Assembly: GCA_005223085.1 (NCBI GenBank)
Contig: NJBP01000005.1
Location: 4,364 to 68,363, forward strand
DNA length: 64,000 nucleotides
Reading direction: 5' to 3'
Source: Candidatus Aerophobetes bacterium Ae_b3b
GTDB lineage: Bacteria > Aerophobota > Aerophobia > Aerophobales > AE-B3A
This document shows, piece by piece, positions 1 through 9,121 of the stretch; within the stretch, counting starts at the first letter, position 1; every line of letters begins with the position of its first letter. The translations under genes and the position numbers were made by a program. The notes below the pieces were generated by a model. That model saw nothing but the letters and a program-made list of their open reading frames with translations. It ran no database searches and was not told the origin of the DNA.

Positions 1-902
1 ACTTCATCTTTAGCGGAGAGTCGATTTTTGATTTTTTGCACTCCTATTCCTGGAGTTTTAGACATTTATTTAGGCGGCTATTTTCGTTGGTTACCGGAAC
101 ACCGGCTTTGGCCAGTGGTTTTCGTCTTCGTCCTCTGACACCATATTTTCTTCTTCCCTGGAAGATTACCGTGTATCCCGGTAAATTCCATGGTCTTGGT
201 GCCATTGGATTCTCCTTCCTCGTCTTTTTGCCATTTCTCGTTTTCACCCGAATCTGGGAAGATAGGCCGCTAAGGTTCATCCTATACTATTCCGCGGTGT
301 ATTTTGTCTTCTGGGCCGTTTGTGCATCTGACAAGCACTACCTGGTACCACTCCTGCCTTTTTTTAGCATCCTGGCAGCCTATGTAGTAGGGGAGTTCTC
401 GCGTTCCGGTAGGGTGCTTAAGGGTGGTCTTTTTACTTTTCTTATCCTCACCTTTGTCTTTCAGATGGTTTATCAGGCCCCTGAGGGCCTGGATAAAGTG
501 CATCAGCGATTCTTGGTTTTTGCTGGTTTGAAATCCCAGGAAGATTACATTTTGGAGAATGAGGAGACTTACCCTGTCTATAATTGGATCAATGAGAACC
601 TGCCCTCTCAGGCCAAAATCTTTGTGGTAAATGACCTTCGTGCTTTTTACTGTGATCGTTCTTATGTTACAGCTATCATTGAGGGAAAGAAGCCCCTTAA
701 TTACTCCTCACTTCAAAATGGCCTGGAACTTCTGGCAAAATTCAAGCAGGCCCAAATTACTCACGTGGTAATTAATCAATATCGCTGGGATGTTCGTTTT
801 GGTAAAGATAGGTGGCCTAAGCTTATGGAAGAGCTTAGAAAAGAGCACCTCCAGATTCTTTACCATCGATATCCTTTTCGAGTCCTCAAAGTAATCTACT
901 AA
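1..902 (+). CDS. GT-C membrane glycosyltransferase, C-terminal part (5' end outside window)
   Basis: The reading frame is already open at the window edge (first full codon at base 3), so this is the last ~300 residues of a longer protein. It shows about five hydrophobic segments (e.g. LGAIGFSFLVFLPFLVF and HYLVPLLPFFSILAAYVVG) followed by a soluble tail of ~110 residues (YPVYNWINENLPSQAKIF onward). That layout is typical of ArnT/PMT-like GT39/GT83 glycosyltransferases, which move a sugar from a polyprenyl-phosphate donor on the outer face of the inner membrane. The catalytic first loop lies outside the window, so donor and acceptor are unknown. It opens a run of surface-glycan genes on the same strand. 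Confidence 0.65.
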   Translation, partial: FIFSGESIFDFLHSYSWSFRHLFRRLFSLVTGTPALASGFRLRPLTPYFLLPWKITVYPGKFHGLGAIGFSFLVFLPFLVFTRIWEDRPLRFILYYSAVYFVFWAVCASDKHYLVPLLPFFSILAAYVVGEFSRSGRVLKGGLFTFLILTFVFQMVYQAPEGLDKVHQRFLVFAGLKSQEDYILENEETYPVYNWINENLPSQAKIFVVNDLRAFYCDRSYVTAIIEGKKPLNYSSLQNGLELLAKFKQAQITHVVINQYRWDVRFGKDRWPKLMEELRKEHLQILYHRYPFRVLKVIY

Positions 903-920
903 GTGATTATGAATACAGTG

Positions 921-1060
921 GTAAATGCTTAGTAAACGCCGTGTCACATTGAATTTTCAGGGTAGCCGCACCCTTTAGGGTGCGCATAAACGCAGGCTAA
1001 GATTTTGCGCAGGCTGAAGCCTGCGACTACCAAAAATGACGGGGTTCACTGAATACTTAC
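921..1060 (+). mobile_element. MITE-like element, copy 1, with imperfect terminal inverted repeats and two internal REP palindromes
   Basis: The left end (GTAAATGCTTAGTAAACGCC...) and the reverse complement of the right end (GTAAGTATTCAGTGAACCCC...) match at 16 of 22 positions. The flanking octamers ATACAGTG (913-920) and GTACAGGG (1061-1068) match at 6 of 8, consistent with a decayed 8-bp target duplication. Inside are two REP-like palindromes in opposite orientation, at 961-984 and about 1008-1031. A nearly identical but shorter copy lies at 35216-35332. There is no coding capacity. The GTAA terminus and 8-bp duplication resemble the IS66 family, but that assignment is inference. Confidence 0.75.
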
Positions 1061-1102
1061 GTACAGGGAAAGCAACTTGTAATCATTTAAGGAAAGAAAG
1101 GT

Positions 1103-2431
1103 ATGAGTAAGATAAAGAGAATCGCCGGATTTTTTAAAGGCTCCTATTTGAACTTAATTCCCTCTACATATCGCCAGGATGCATCGGAGCTAACTACCCT
1201 ATATAAGTGGCTCTTGATTGGGCTTTTAATTAGATTAGCCTTTATGCCTTTCACCGTCTATTATCCTGATCTTTTGGCGCTTTACTGGCGTTCTTCCTGG
1301 ATAGCCTACCAAGGACGAGTTCACACCATAGGTGGAGGTGATCTAATTATTCATTTTTTCCATGCCTTTTTTTTATGGATCTTCAAGCCGTTAATGCCTT
1401 ATTTTGACACAATTCTTAACGACCCAAAAATGGGTCCCGCCGCCACCTACCGAATGTTTCAGACTTTCGGTATGCATCCGTATGTGTTCCGAACGCTCTT
1501 CCTTTTTAAGGTACCCTACTTGATTTTTGATTTAGGATGCGCATTTTTGTTTTTGCACCTTTTTAAGGACCGTAAAAAAGGATCAGCAGCCTTTAAGTTT
1601 TGGATGGTCAATCCCATTGTTATATTTGCCACCTATATTGCAGCAAGATATGAATCAGTGGTTATATTCTTTGTTCTATTAAGTTTATACTTTGCTAAAA
1701 ATAACCAATGGCGAAAATCAGCCCTCTGTCTGGGCGGAGGTATCATTATCAAATTCTATCCCCTTTTTTTCTTGCCTTTGTTCATAATTCTTCGGGGAAA
1801 GAAGTGGCTAAAATCTCTAGAGTTTGCCTTCCTGGCTTTCATTCCTTACGCATTCCTACTTTTTTTAGCTCACTCATTTCAGCGGGCCGGAGAAGTAGTA
1901 GGAGTGGTCAGAATTTATAATGTGGATCATCTCTTAAGAATGAATTTTTCTCTTGTAGGATTGGATGTCATATTTGTTTTTGTGGCAGCATACATGGTCA
2001 TACTGTTGTCCCTTGCCACTTATTCAGAGTACTCATACGAGAAACTATGGAAATCTATGTTTGTGGTAATGTTGCTCCTTTTTGCCACCTGTCATTTCCA
2101 TGTCCATTATTTTATGTGGCTAATTCCATTGTTAACGCTTCAAGTTGCAGAAGATAAAAGATTCACCAGACTCTTTATTGTTCAGGTTCTATGTTTTGTG
2201 GTTTATAGCTGGCAGTGGAACAGACATTTTTTTGGTTACCTCTTTACCCCGCTTAACTTCCCTTATTTTGCCTGGGGGGTACCAAATCCACTGGATATTG
2301 TAGCTCGATTTTATTCATATACCAGAACTCTGGGTATTGCTCGTAGTATATTTTCGGCAGTTTGTATCTGGATGATATATTTGGTGGTGAGAGACGCTTT
2401 CATAAAAAAGGCAAAGCTTGGTGAATTATAA
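1103..2431 (+). CDS. GT-C superfamily multi-pass glycosyltransferase
   Basis: 442 residues, mostly hydrophobic, with about 10-12 predicted membrane segments. The shared core KVPYLIFDL, then NPIVIFATYIAARYES, then KFYPLFFLPLF is the pattern of GT87/PIG-M-like polyprenyl-phosphate-dependent mannosyltransferases, which act on the extracytoplasmic face. It has a clear paralogue two genes downstream (4492-5805), with the same opening LLIGLLIRLAFMPF and the same order of segments. It starts at ATG behind AAGGAAAG. Between the two paralogues sits a polyprenyl-phosphate-sugar-synthase-like GT2, the probable donor maker. Substrate is not deducible. Confidence 0.65.
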   Translation: MSKIKRIAGFFKGSYLNLIPSTYRQDASELTTLYKWLLIGLLIRLAFMPFTVYYPDLLALYWRSSWIAYQGRVHTIGGGDLIIHFFHAFFLWIFKPLMPYFDTILNDPKMGPAATYRMFQTFGMHPYVFRTLFLFKVPYLIFDLGCAFLFLHLFKDRKKGSAAFKFWMVNPIVIFATYIAARYESVVIFFVLLSLYFAKNNQWRKSALCLGGGIIIKFYPLFFLPLFIILRGKKWLKSLEFAFLAFIPYAFLLFLAHSFQRAGEVVGVVRIYNVDHLLRMNFSLVGLDVIFVFVAAYMVILLSLATYSEYSYEKLWKSMFVVMLLLFATCHFHVHYFMWLIPLLTLQVAEDKRFTRLFIVQVLCFVVYSWQWNRHFFGYLFTPLNFPYFAWGVPNPLDIVARFYSYTRTLGIARSIFSAVCIWMIYLVVRDAFIKKAKLGEL

Positions 2432-2554
2432 AAATTCCCGGATTGTATGGTGGTAGGTCTCCTTCAACAGATGGTGTGTTGCAGGATTATGGGAATCTGG
2501 TAAATTAGGGGTATTGAGGAAAGACGGCAGAAAAATCGGAGGCTACGTATTCTC

Positions 2555-3286
2555 ATGGCCAAAATTTCAGTGATTTTACCAACCTACAACGAAAAAGGAA
2601 ACATAGTGAAGCTCATAGAGAAGATCTTCAGCAACTTACCTGAAGATATCGAGATAATTGTGGTTGATGACGATTCTCCGGATGGGACCTGGAAGGTGGT
2701 AGAAAACATCAGCAAAAGAGATGGCAGAGTAAAATTAGTCAGAAGAATTAACCAACGGGGTTTAACGAGTGCTATTACCCAGGGAATTTCCTCATCTAAA
2801 GGACAAATAGTTGTTTGGATGGATGGTGATTTCTCTATGCCTCCAGACGTTCTTCCTCGACTGGTGGGAGAAATAGGTGCTTTTGATATTGTAGTTGGCT
2901 CACGCTATGTTAAGGGTGGAAAGGATATGAGATCTTCGCGTTTTAGAGTCCTGATCAGTAAGGTATTTGATACACTTGCTCAGGTATTTCTCCAGGTGCC
3001 GGTCAGGGATCTTACTACCGGTTTTGTATCGGCCAAAAAAGAAGTCTTTAATACAGTTAGTATATCGGGAGAGTATGGGGAGTATTGTGTAGATTTTCTG
3101 TACCGGGCTGTAAAACAAGGATTCAAAGTAAAGGAGATCCCATACGTATGTCTACCCAGATTGACAGGGCAAACCAAGACCAACCCCAATATTTTTAAAC
3201 TCATCCGACACGGATGCATATATATATGGACAGTCCTGAAATTAAGGTTCTCTAGACATAGTTTATCTACTAAAAGGAGAGGTTAG
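2555..3286 (+). CDS. GT2 glycosyltransferase, polyprenyl-phosphate mannose synthase-like
   Basis: 243 residues. GT-A fold signatures are ISVILPTYNEKGNI at the N-terminus, VVDDDSPDGTW (nucleotide binding) and WMDGDFSMPP (the acidic D-x-D-type metal site), followed by VVGSRYVKGG. This is the DPM1-like pattern: transfer of a sugar from a nucleotide donor to polyprenyl phosphate on the cytoplasmic side. The short length means there is no C-terminal membrane or GtrA domain, so it is the soluble single-domain form. GGAGG lies about 14 bases upstream of the ATG. Lying between two GT-C paralogues, it plausibly supplies their lipid-linked donor. Confidence 0.8.
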   Translation: MAKISVILPTYNEKGNIVKLIEKIFSNLPEDIEIIVVDDDSPDGTWKVVENISKRDGRVKLVRRINQRGLTSAITQGISSSKGQIVVWMDGDFSMPPDVLPRLVGEIGAFDIVVGSRYVKGGKDMRSSRFRVLISKVFDTLAQVFLQVPVRDLTTGFVSAKKEVFNTVSISGEYGEYCVDFLYRAVKQGFKVKEIPYVCLPRLTGQTKTNPNIFKLIRHGCIYIWTVLKLRFSRHSLSTKRRG

Positions 3287-3290
3287 TCGA

Positions 3291-4487
3291 ATGATCAAAA
3301 AGATCGAGCTAAATTTGAAAGAGTTAGGAGATTTGGCGAAGATAATTCCCGGTCCAGAGCCAAGATTAAGAGTCTCACCAACTCTGGGCAGGATCATCCC
3401 CGTTTGCGAGCCAAAATTGGATGGCAACGAATCTACATACGTGGCCAGATGTCTGGAGACAAACTGGATTTCCTCTACCGGAAATAATATTGAGCAATTT
3501 GAAAAAAAATTCGCCAGATGTTGTGGGACCAGATATGGAATATCCTGCACTAGTGGAACTACCGCTTTACACTTAGCTTTAGTCACCCTGGGTATTGGAA
3601 AAGGAGATGAGGTCATCATACCAACATTTACTATGATCGCTACGGCTAACGCGGTTACCTATACAGGCGCAACACCTGTTCTCGTCGACGCAGAGCCTGA
3701 TACCTGGAATATAGATACAGAACAAATTGAAGAGAAGATAACCGAAAGAACCAGGGCCGTAATAGTGGTTCATACCTATGGTCATCCGGCAGATATGGAT
3801 AAGATCCTGAGTATAGCAAAAAAATATCATTTATATGTGGTAGAAGATGCGGCTGAAGCTCACGGAGCTGAGTACAAGGGAAAAAAAATAGGAAGCATCG
3901 GGAATATTGCCTGCTTCAGTTTCTATGCTAACAAGATTATCACCACCGGGGAAGGTGGTATGCTTACCACTAATGATAAGAAGATAGCTGAAGTAGCAAA
4001 AGAACTCAGAAGTCATGCATTTTCAAAAGAGAGACATTTCTGGCACCAGTATATTGGTTACAACTACCGCATGACCAATCTCCAGGCAGCTATCGGTCTT
4101 GCACAGGTGGAAAGATTTGATGAATTTGTCCAGTTGAGAATAGAACACGCCAGGTTATATAATTCTATGTTGAAAGGGATAAAAGGGATAACCCTTCCTC
4201 CTGAAACCAAGGATGTAAAGAACGTTTATTGGATGTATTCAATTCTGGTAGAAGATGAGCTTGGCATTAGTAGAGATGAGCTCAGAGGGAGGCTGGCAGA
4301 AAGAGGGGTAGAGACCCGGACATTTTTCATCCCCATGCACCTGCAGCCGATTTATTTCCGCAGATACCCTCAAAGGTTTCCCATAGCTGAGGAACTATGC
4401 CGAAAGGGAATGTATCTTCCCTCCGCTTCCAGTCTAACAGAGAAAGAGATTAATTACGTTGTGAAATCGATAATATCTGTGATCTAA
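3291..4487 (+). CDS. DegT/DnrJ/EryC1 sugar aminotransferase, perosamine-synthase-like
   Basis: 398 residues, PLP-dependent. Motifs in order are SGTTALHLALVTLG, then VVEDAAEAHGAEYKGKKIGS, then SFYANKIITTGEGGM containing the Schiff-base lysine, then YNYRMTNLQAAIG. The combination, especially WNIDTEQIEEKI and VVHTYGHPADMD, is closest to GDP-perosamine synthases, which aminate GDP-4-keto-6-deoxymannose. About 30 residues precede the usual start region (IIPVCEPKL). The start ATG follows AGGAGAGG, which supports the longer N-terminus. It begins 4 bases after the preceding GT2 and ends 4 bases before the next GT, so it is part of one operon. No GDP-mannose dehydratase is visible here. Confidence 0.78.
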   Translation: MIKKIELNLKELGDLAKIIPGPEPRLRVSPTLGRIIPVCEPKLDGNESTYVARCLETNWISSTGNNIEQFEKKFARCCGTRYGISCTSGTTALHLALVTLGIGKGDEVIIPTFTMIATANAVTYTGATPVLVDAEPDTWNIDTEQIEEKITERTRAVIVVHTYGHPADMDKILSIAKKYHLYVVEDAAEAHGAEYKGKKIGSIGNIACFSFYANKIITTGEGGMLTTNDKKIAEVAKELRSHAFSKERHFWHQYIGYNYRMTNLQAAIGLAQVERFDEFVQLRIEHARLYNSMLKGIKGITLPPETKDVKNVYWMYSILVEDELGISRDELRGRLAERGVETRTFFIPMHLQPIYFRRYPQRFPIAEELCRKGMYLPSASSLTEKEINYVVKSIISVI

Positions 4488-4491
4488 GGTT

Positions 4492-5805
4492 ATGGCTAGC
4501 ACAAAGGGAATTTCTTTCAGAAAGCTGGTGGTCTTTGTAACGTGGATCTATCGAATGTTCATAATGAGAGTGTTTCCTGAGGAAGATCGACTCATTTTTC
4601 TAAAATGGACTCTCATCGGTCTTCTTATCCGCCTGGCATTCATGCCTTTTGCCCTGCATGGAGACCTGGTGGGTATAAATAAGTTCGCCTTCCTTTTGAT
4701 TCATCGAGGCTATATTCCTTCTGCTCGAATGGACTATCCCCCTCTAGCTTATTTTAGTATAGCTTTTTTCCAGTTTTTGTTTAAACCACTCATGCCGGAC
4801 TTCGGATATGCTCTAGATTCGGGAAATCCTCTTTGGGGTGAGAGTCCCCATCTTTTCAGGTATCTTTTCCTTTTAAAGTTCCCTTATCTCATTTTTGATT
4901 TCGGAATCGCATTTTTACTGCTTCGGTTGGTAGACAATAGAGAAAAAAGACTGACGGTTTTCAAATTGTGGATGCTAAATCCCCTCATAATTTTTGCCTG
5001 TTACCTTCATGGACAGTTTGACATTATGCCCACTTTCCTGGTAGCATTGAGCCTTTATTATGTTTGGAAGGGAAAGTTAACCGTCTCCCTTATTTTATTG
5101 GGACTGGGGGCCTCCTTGAAGCAGTTTCCCCTCTTGTTTTTGATTCCAGCTCTTATCCTTCTCGGAAGGACTAAGCTGCAGAAATTCAGGCTCTTGCTTT
5201 GGGCGGTAGTTCCTTACCTGCTTCTGACCTTTCCCTATTGGGGAGCTGGCGGCTTTAGACAAATTTTTACCACCGGGGGTGGCTACGATGAGAGAGTTTT
5301 AGAGTTATATGTAAACATAGGTTCTCACAGGGTATATGTCTTTGTAATAGGATACGCAATAATCTTGGCCTTTATCTATTTTCACAGCCTTGCTAGGAGT
5401 TCTAAACAAGCATTTCAAAAATTATTACTAGCTGAACTGGTAATCTGTTTGTGGTTCTATGCTACAGTTTATTTTCACCCCCAGTGGGTTGTCTGGATAA
5501 TGCCTATGCTAACTCTTTTTGTGGTAGGACACAGGAAGCTAACTACTCTTTACTGGATGCTAATTATTTGCGTTTTCGTTTATTTTACCCTGGAGTGGGG
5601 TGGGTTGTTAACAACCTGGCTCTTTAGTCCCATCGACCGAGTCTTTTTTCATTCCCTCATAGGTCCGGGTGAAATTGTTTCTTATTTTTATCCCTCTCGT
5701 AAGTTTCTCTATATTTTTCATAGTATTTTCATCGGAATATCGTTTTGGCTAATATATCAAGCTTTCAGGAGTTTTCTCCAGGAGAGGAGCGAAAATGAAG
5801 AATAA
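4492..5805 (+). CDS. GT-C superfamily multi-pass glycosyltransferase (paralogue of 1103-2431)
   Basis: 437 residues with about 10 or more membrane segments. It shares with the upstream paralogue TLIGLLIRLAFMPF, KFPYLIFDFGIAF and NPLIIFACYLHGQFDIMP; here the family's usual Gln-x-Asp before the hydrophobic stretch is intact (GQFD). LGASLKQFPLLFLIPALI follows, carrying the conserved lysine of GT87/PIG-M-like enzymes. The expected role is sugar transfer from a polyprenyl-phosphate donor outside the cytoplasmic membrane. Its 3' end overlaps the next gene by 11 bases, implying translational coupling. The paralogue reads ARYES where this one reads GQFD, so the two copies may differ in specificity or activity. 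Confidence 0.68.
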   Translation: MASTKGISFRKLVVFVTWIYRMFIMRVFPEEDRLIFLKWTLIGLLIRLAFMPFALHGDLVGINKFAFLLIHRGYIPSARMDYPPLAYFSIAFFQFLFKPLMPDFGYALDSGNPLWGESPHLFRYLFLLKFPYLIFDFGIAFLLLRLVDNREKRLTVFKLWMLNPLIIFACYLHGQFDIMPTFLVALSLYYVWKGKLTVSLILLGLGASLKQFPLLFLIPALILLGRTKLQKFRLLLWAVVPYLLLTFPYWGAGGFRQIFTTGGGYDERVLELYVNIGSHRVYVFVIGYAIILAFIYFHSLARSSKQAFQKLLLAELVICLWFYATVYFHPQWVVWIMPMLTLFVVGHRKLTTLYWMLIICVFVYFTLEWGGLLTTWLFSPIDRVFFHSLIGPGEIVSYFYPSRKFLYIFHSIFIGISFWLIYQAFRSFLQERSENEE

Positions 5806-7363
5806 GAAAATTATTTTAGCGGCTGTAACATTACTACTGCCAGTGGCTTTTGGCTATTTTTGGGGCACAGGATCAAGAGGTTCTCAGATTGGTTCAGATA
5901 ATCTCGTTCTCAACGGCGGTTTTGAGACTCTAAGCAGGGGCCGACCTGTTTCCTGGAAAGAGAGTAGGAAGAGGGGCTGGAAGATTGAGACAGAGCAACC
6001 TTATGAGGGAGATAGGACCATGCAGGCCACCATAGCCTGGAGTTGGCTCCAGCAAGAAATTAAGGCCAAAGCTAACAGAAATTACATCCTGAAAGCTTAT
6101 ATAAGATCGGATATCGCTATACCTGAGAAGGAAGATTATGCCAATACTTTTCTAACTCTGGAGTGTCTGAATTGGAGAAAAAAGATTATCAAAAGGGATT
6201 ATGGCATCGTTAATGCTGCCTCTTCCTGGCAATTAAAAATAAAAGAGATTCATGCTCCTTCAGGGACCAGGAAAATCAGAATAAAGCTAGCCAAAAGGCA
6301 GGGAGAGGGAAGTGTTTGGTTTGATGAGGTTAAGTTATTTGAAGTGCCACCAAGCTTGGTACTTAATCCCAGTTTTGAAGTTCTAAAGAAGGACAGGCCT
6401 GTTTCCTGGAAAGAAGATCCTCTGGGTGGCTGGAAGATTGAGACAGAGCAGCCTTATGAGGGAGATAGGGCCATGCAGGCCACCATAGCCTGGAGTTGGC
6501 TCCAGCAAAAAGTTCAGGTTAAACCAGGCAAGTACTATCTCCTGCAAGCTTATGTAAGATCGAATATAGCTATACCTGAAAAAAAAGATTATGACAACAC
6601 TTTCCTTGGCCTGCAGTGCCTGGATGAGAAGGGCCAGCTTATCAAAGAAAACTACGGTATTACTAATGCTACTTCTTCCTGGCAGCCAAAGATGCAGCAA
6701 ATCTATACTTCTCTTAAGACAAAGAAGATCAGAATAAAGCTAGCCAAAAGATTGGGAGAGGGTTCTGTTTGGTTTGATAATGTCAAATTGTTTGAGATTC
6801 CTTTCTGTGTAGTCTTTAACCCCGGATTTGAAATTCTATCCGGGGATAAACCGGATTCCTGGAGGGAAGATCCTAAGGGAGGATGGAAGGTTACCACAGA
6901 GGAGCCTCACGCAGGGAAAAACTGCATGCAAGCTACCACAGCCTGGAGTTGGTTATGGCAGGATATTTCGATCAGACCTAGAAAATACTATATTTTGAGA
7001 GCCTACGTGAGGTCAAATATTATTGTGGTTGGGAAAGAAGACCGTGACAATGCTTTTTTCTCTCTTGAGTGCTTAGACAAAAAGAGTAAGGTCATTACAC
7101 AGACATACCAGACTTTTAATGCTAATTCTTCCTGGGAGCAAAAGGAAGGGGCTATCTGGACCGCGGAAGACACCGATAAGATCAGAATAAAGCTAGCTAA
7201 AAGGCAGGGAGAGGGAAGTGTTTGGTTTGATGATGTCGAGCTGGTAAAACATCCAGTCGTGGCCAACATTTTCAAGGATAAAGGATTCTTTATCTTCTAC
7301 ATTTCTCTATATCTGATCCTGGGAATATCTCTCCTGAGGCTGGTTCTGAAGAAAGGTGGTTGA
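5795..7363 (+). CDS. Membrane-anchored surface protein with three tandem jelly-roll (carbohydrate-binding-like) domains
   Basis: 522 residues: an N-terminal hydrophobic segment (IILAAVTLLLPVAFGYF), three tandem domains of ~151 residues (from about residues 36, 187 and 338), and a C-terminal membrane segment (FFIFYISLYLILGISLL) with basic end LKKGG. Each domain has N-x-G/S-FE near its start, GWK(I/V)xTE(Q/E)P, AWSWL, and ends RIKLAKRxGEGSVWFD. This is the look of CBM4/9-like galactose-binding beta-sandwich domains. Stretches of domains 1 and 2 are almost identical at DNA level. It overlaps the upstream GT by 11 bases. A role in glycan binding or display is inferred from context; no catalytic site is seen. 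Confidence 0.6.
   Translation: MKNKKIILAAVTLLLPVAFGYFWGTGSRGSQIGSDNLVLNGGFETLSRGRPVSWKESRKRGWKIETEQPYEGDRTMQATIAWSWLQQEIKAKANRNYILKAYIRSDIAIPEKEDYANTFLTLECLNWRKKIIKRDYGIVNAASSWQLKIKEIHAPSGTRKIRIKLAKRQGEGSVWFDEVKLFEVPPSLVLNPSFEVLKKDRPVSWKEDPLGGWKIETEQPYEGDRAMQATIAWSWLQQKVQVKPGKYYLLQAYVRSNIAIPEKKDYDNTFLGLQCLDEKGQLIKENYGITNATSSWQPKMQQIYTSLKTKKIRIKLAKRLGEGSVWFDNVKLFEIPFCVVFNPGFEILSGDKPDSWREDPKGGWKVTTEEPHAGKNCMQATTAWSWLWQDISIRPRKYYILRAYVRSNIIVVGKEDRDNAFFSLECLDKKSKVITQTYQTFNANSSWEQKEGAIWTAEDTDKIRIKLAKRQGEGSVWFDDVELVKHPVVANIFKDKGFFIFYISLYLILGISLLRLVLKKGG
5900..7258 (+). repeat. Three tandem 453-bp repeats inside the surface-protein gene
   Basis: The unit boundaries are about 5900, 6353 and 6806, giving two exact spacings of 453 bases (151 codons). 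The blocks at about 5980-6057 and 6430-6507 are nearly base-identical, including synonymous sites, which indicates recent duplication or gene conversion. The third unit is more diverged but keeps the end block (AGAATAAAGCTAGC...) almost unchanged. Confidence 0.85.
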
Positions 7364-7468
7364 GAATTAGAAAAAGCTAGTCGGTGGTTTTAATATAGGC
7401 CCGGATACAGAAGGCTGAATTTTCTCATAAAAACAAGGGAGTATCCAATTACAGAAGAAACTAGGGGA

Positions 7469-9013
7469 GTGTATCGAAAACAGATAGCCAGAGCTACAAT
7501 GGTGGTGGCATTAGTGGTGGTTACCAATAAATTATTAGTTTTTGTACTAGAGATTCTACTGGCGGCCTGGTTTGGCACTACCTTCATCAAGGATGCTTAT
7601 CTGGTAGCTCTAGTGATACCAAATCTTATTTTTATAGTTGGAGTTGAGGCAATCACTGTCACTTTGGTTCCCTTGTTTATGAGGTTGTTGTCCAGAGAAA
7701 ACTCCGAGGAGACCTGGTCCATTGTCAGCTCAATAGTCAACATTACCTTAATTTCTTTAGGTGGAATCTGTGTAGTCTACGTTCTTTTAGCTCCCTGGAT
7801 AATTTCTCTGATCGCCCCCGGGTTTAGCCAGCAAAATCTGGTCTTGGCCACTAAATTGACCCGTATCATCTCTCCTATCATAATCTGGGGAGGACTCATA
7901 GGACTTTTGGTTGGCATACTAAACTCCTTTAAGCGATTTACACTCGCTGCCTTTAGACTAACTTTCTACAATCTAATAGTCATTGGTTTTGTTTACCTTT
8001 TTCATTCTCGATGGGGTATAATTTCATTGGCCCTGGCAGTTACTGGAGCCTCATTCTTTCAGGTGGTGGTACTTTTATTAGGTCTGTGGGAGAAAAGGAG
8101 GAACTATAGACTGAGTATAGATATTAGTCATCCTCCCCTTAAGGGAATGGCAATGGCAATGACTCTCGTCATATTAGGAGTTACTCTAACCCAGTTGAAT
8201 TTCCTCATCGAGCGGGCCATGGCCTCGGGATTGGCAGAGGGGAGCATTTCCTCTCTTGATTTTGCCTATAAGCTAATGAGGATGCCGTTTGAGATCTTCG
8301 CCGTAGCCATAGCTACGGTAGTTTTCCCCAATATTACCGGCTTGGTCATTACTGAGGATGCTTCTAAACTAAGAGAACTTTTTGCTTCAGCGTTAAGAAT
8401 GACCGCTTTTATTACTATACCGGCGACGGTTATTCTGATAGCACTCAGGACCCCGCTCATTCGAATATTGTTTGAACGAGGAGAATTTAGCGCCGGTTCC
8501 ACCCGGATGACAGCCACGGCATTGTTCTATTATTCTTTTGGTTTGCTCTTCCACGGACTGAATTATGTCATTATTCGAACCTACTATGCTTTCAAAGATT
8601 ACAAGACACCTCTCAAGATGGGTTTAATAGCCATAGGGTTATATATTCTTTTTAATTTAGTTCTGGTTCGTCGTCTGGCTCATGGGGGACTCGCACTCGG
8701 TTGTTCTCTGGCTGCTATGTCTTACACGGTGATGCTGCTGAAGAATATCAAGATAAAGATGAAGGATTTACAAGCCATTATTTTTTTAAAACCGCTGGCT
8801 AAAATAGTAGTTAGTTCAGCTCTTATGGGTGGGGTATTTATTTTTATGAGTAGAGCGCCCATTTATTCTCCCATCCTGAGATTTGTGCTGATTCTAGGAG
8901 CAGGTGGGCTGACCTATTTTACCGTCTGCTTTTTCTTAAAGGTCCAGGAAGCATCACAGATTCTCAAGACATCAATTGAATTTATAAGGGGAACTAATAT
9001 CCGAAGTCTGTGA
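7469..9013 (+). CDS. MurJ/MviN (Wzx-like) lipid-linked oligosaccharide flippase
   Basis: 514 residues with about 14 hydrophobic segments, the MOP-superfamily size and layout. The N-terminal region (LAAWFGTTFIKDAYLVALVIPNL) and RILFERGEFSAGSTRMTATALFYYSFGLL are characteristic of MurJ/MviN. These proteins flip undecaprenyl-diphosphate-linked precursors across the inner membrane. It lies within a glycan cluster rather than beside peptidoglycan genes, so an O-unit flippase role is as likely as lipid II transport. The start is GTG at 7469 behind TAGGGGA, a modest ribosome site. The 105 bases before it hold no clear feature. Confidence 0.78.
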   Translation: MYRKQIARATMVVALVVVTNKLLVFVLEILLAAWFGTTFIKDAYLVALVIPNLIFIVGVEAITVTLVPLFMRLLSRENSEETWSIVSSIVNITLISLGGICVVYVLLAPWIISLIAPGFSQQNLVLATKLTRIISPIIIWGGLIGLLVGILNSFKRFTLAAFRLTFYNLIVIGFVYLFHSRWGIISLALAVTGASFFQVVVLLLGLWEKRRNYRLSIDISHPPLKGMAMAMTLVILGVTLTQLNFLIERAMASGLAEGSISSLDFAYKLMRMPFEIFAVAIATVVFPNITGLVITEDASKLRELFASALRMTAFITIPATVILIALRTPLIRILFERGEFSAGSTRMTATALFYYSFGLLFHGLNYVIIRTYYAFKDYKTPLKMGLIAIGLYILFNLVLVRRLAHGGLALGCSLAAMSYTVMLLKNIKIKMKDLQAIIFLKPLAKIVVSSALMGGVFIFMSRAPIYSPILRFVLILGAGGLTYFTVCFFLKVQEASQILKTSIEFIRGTNIRSL

Positions 9014-9121
9014 GATGAATCAAAGCAATTGTTAGATACATTTTCCCAAATTCCCATTGCAGTAAGGAATTTTCTCCCTGAATATCTTGAAGAAATATAA
9101 GAAGAATTAAGAAAGACTCTC

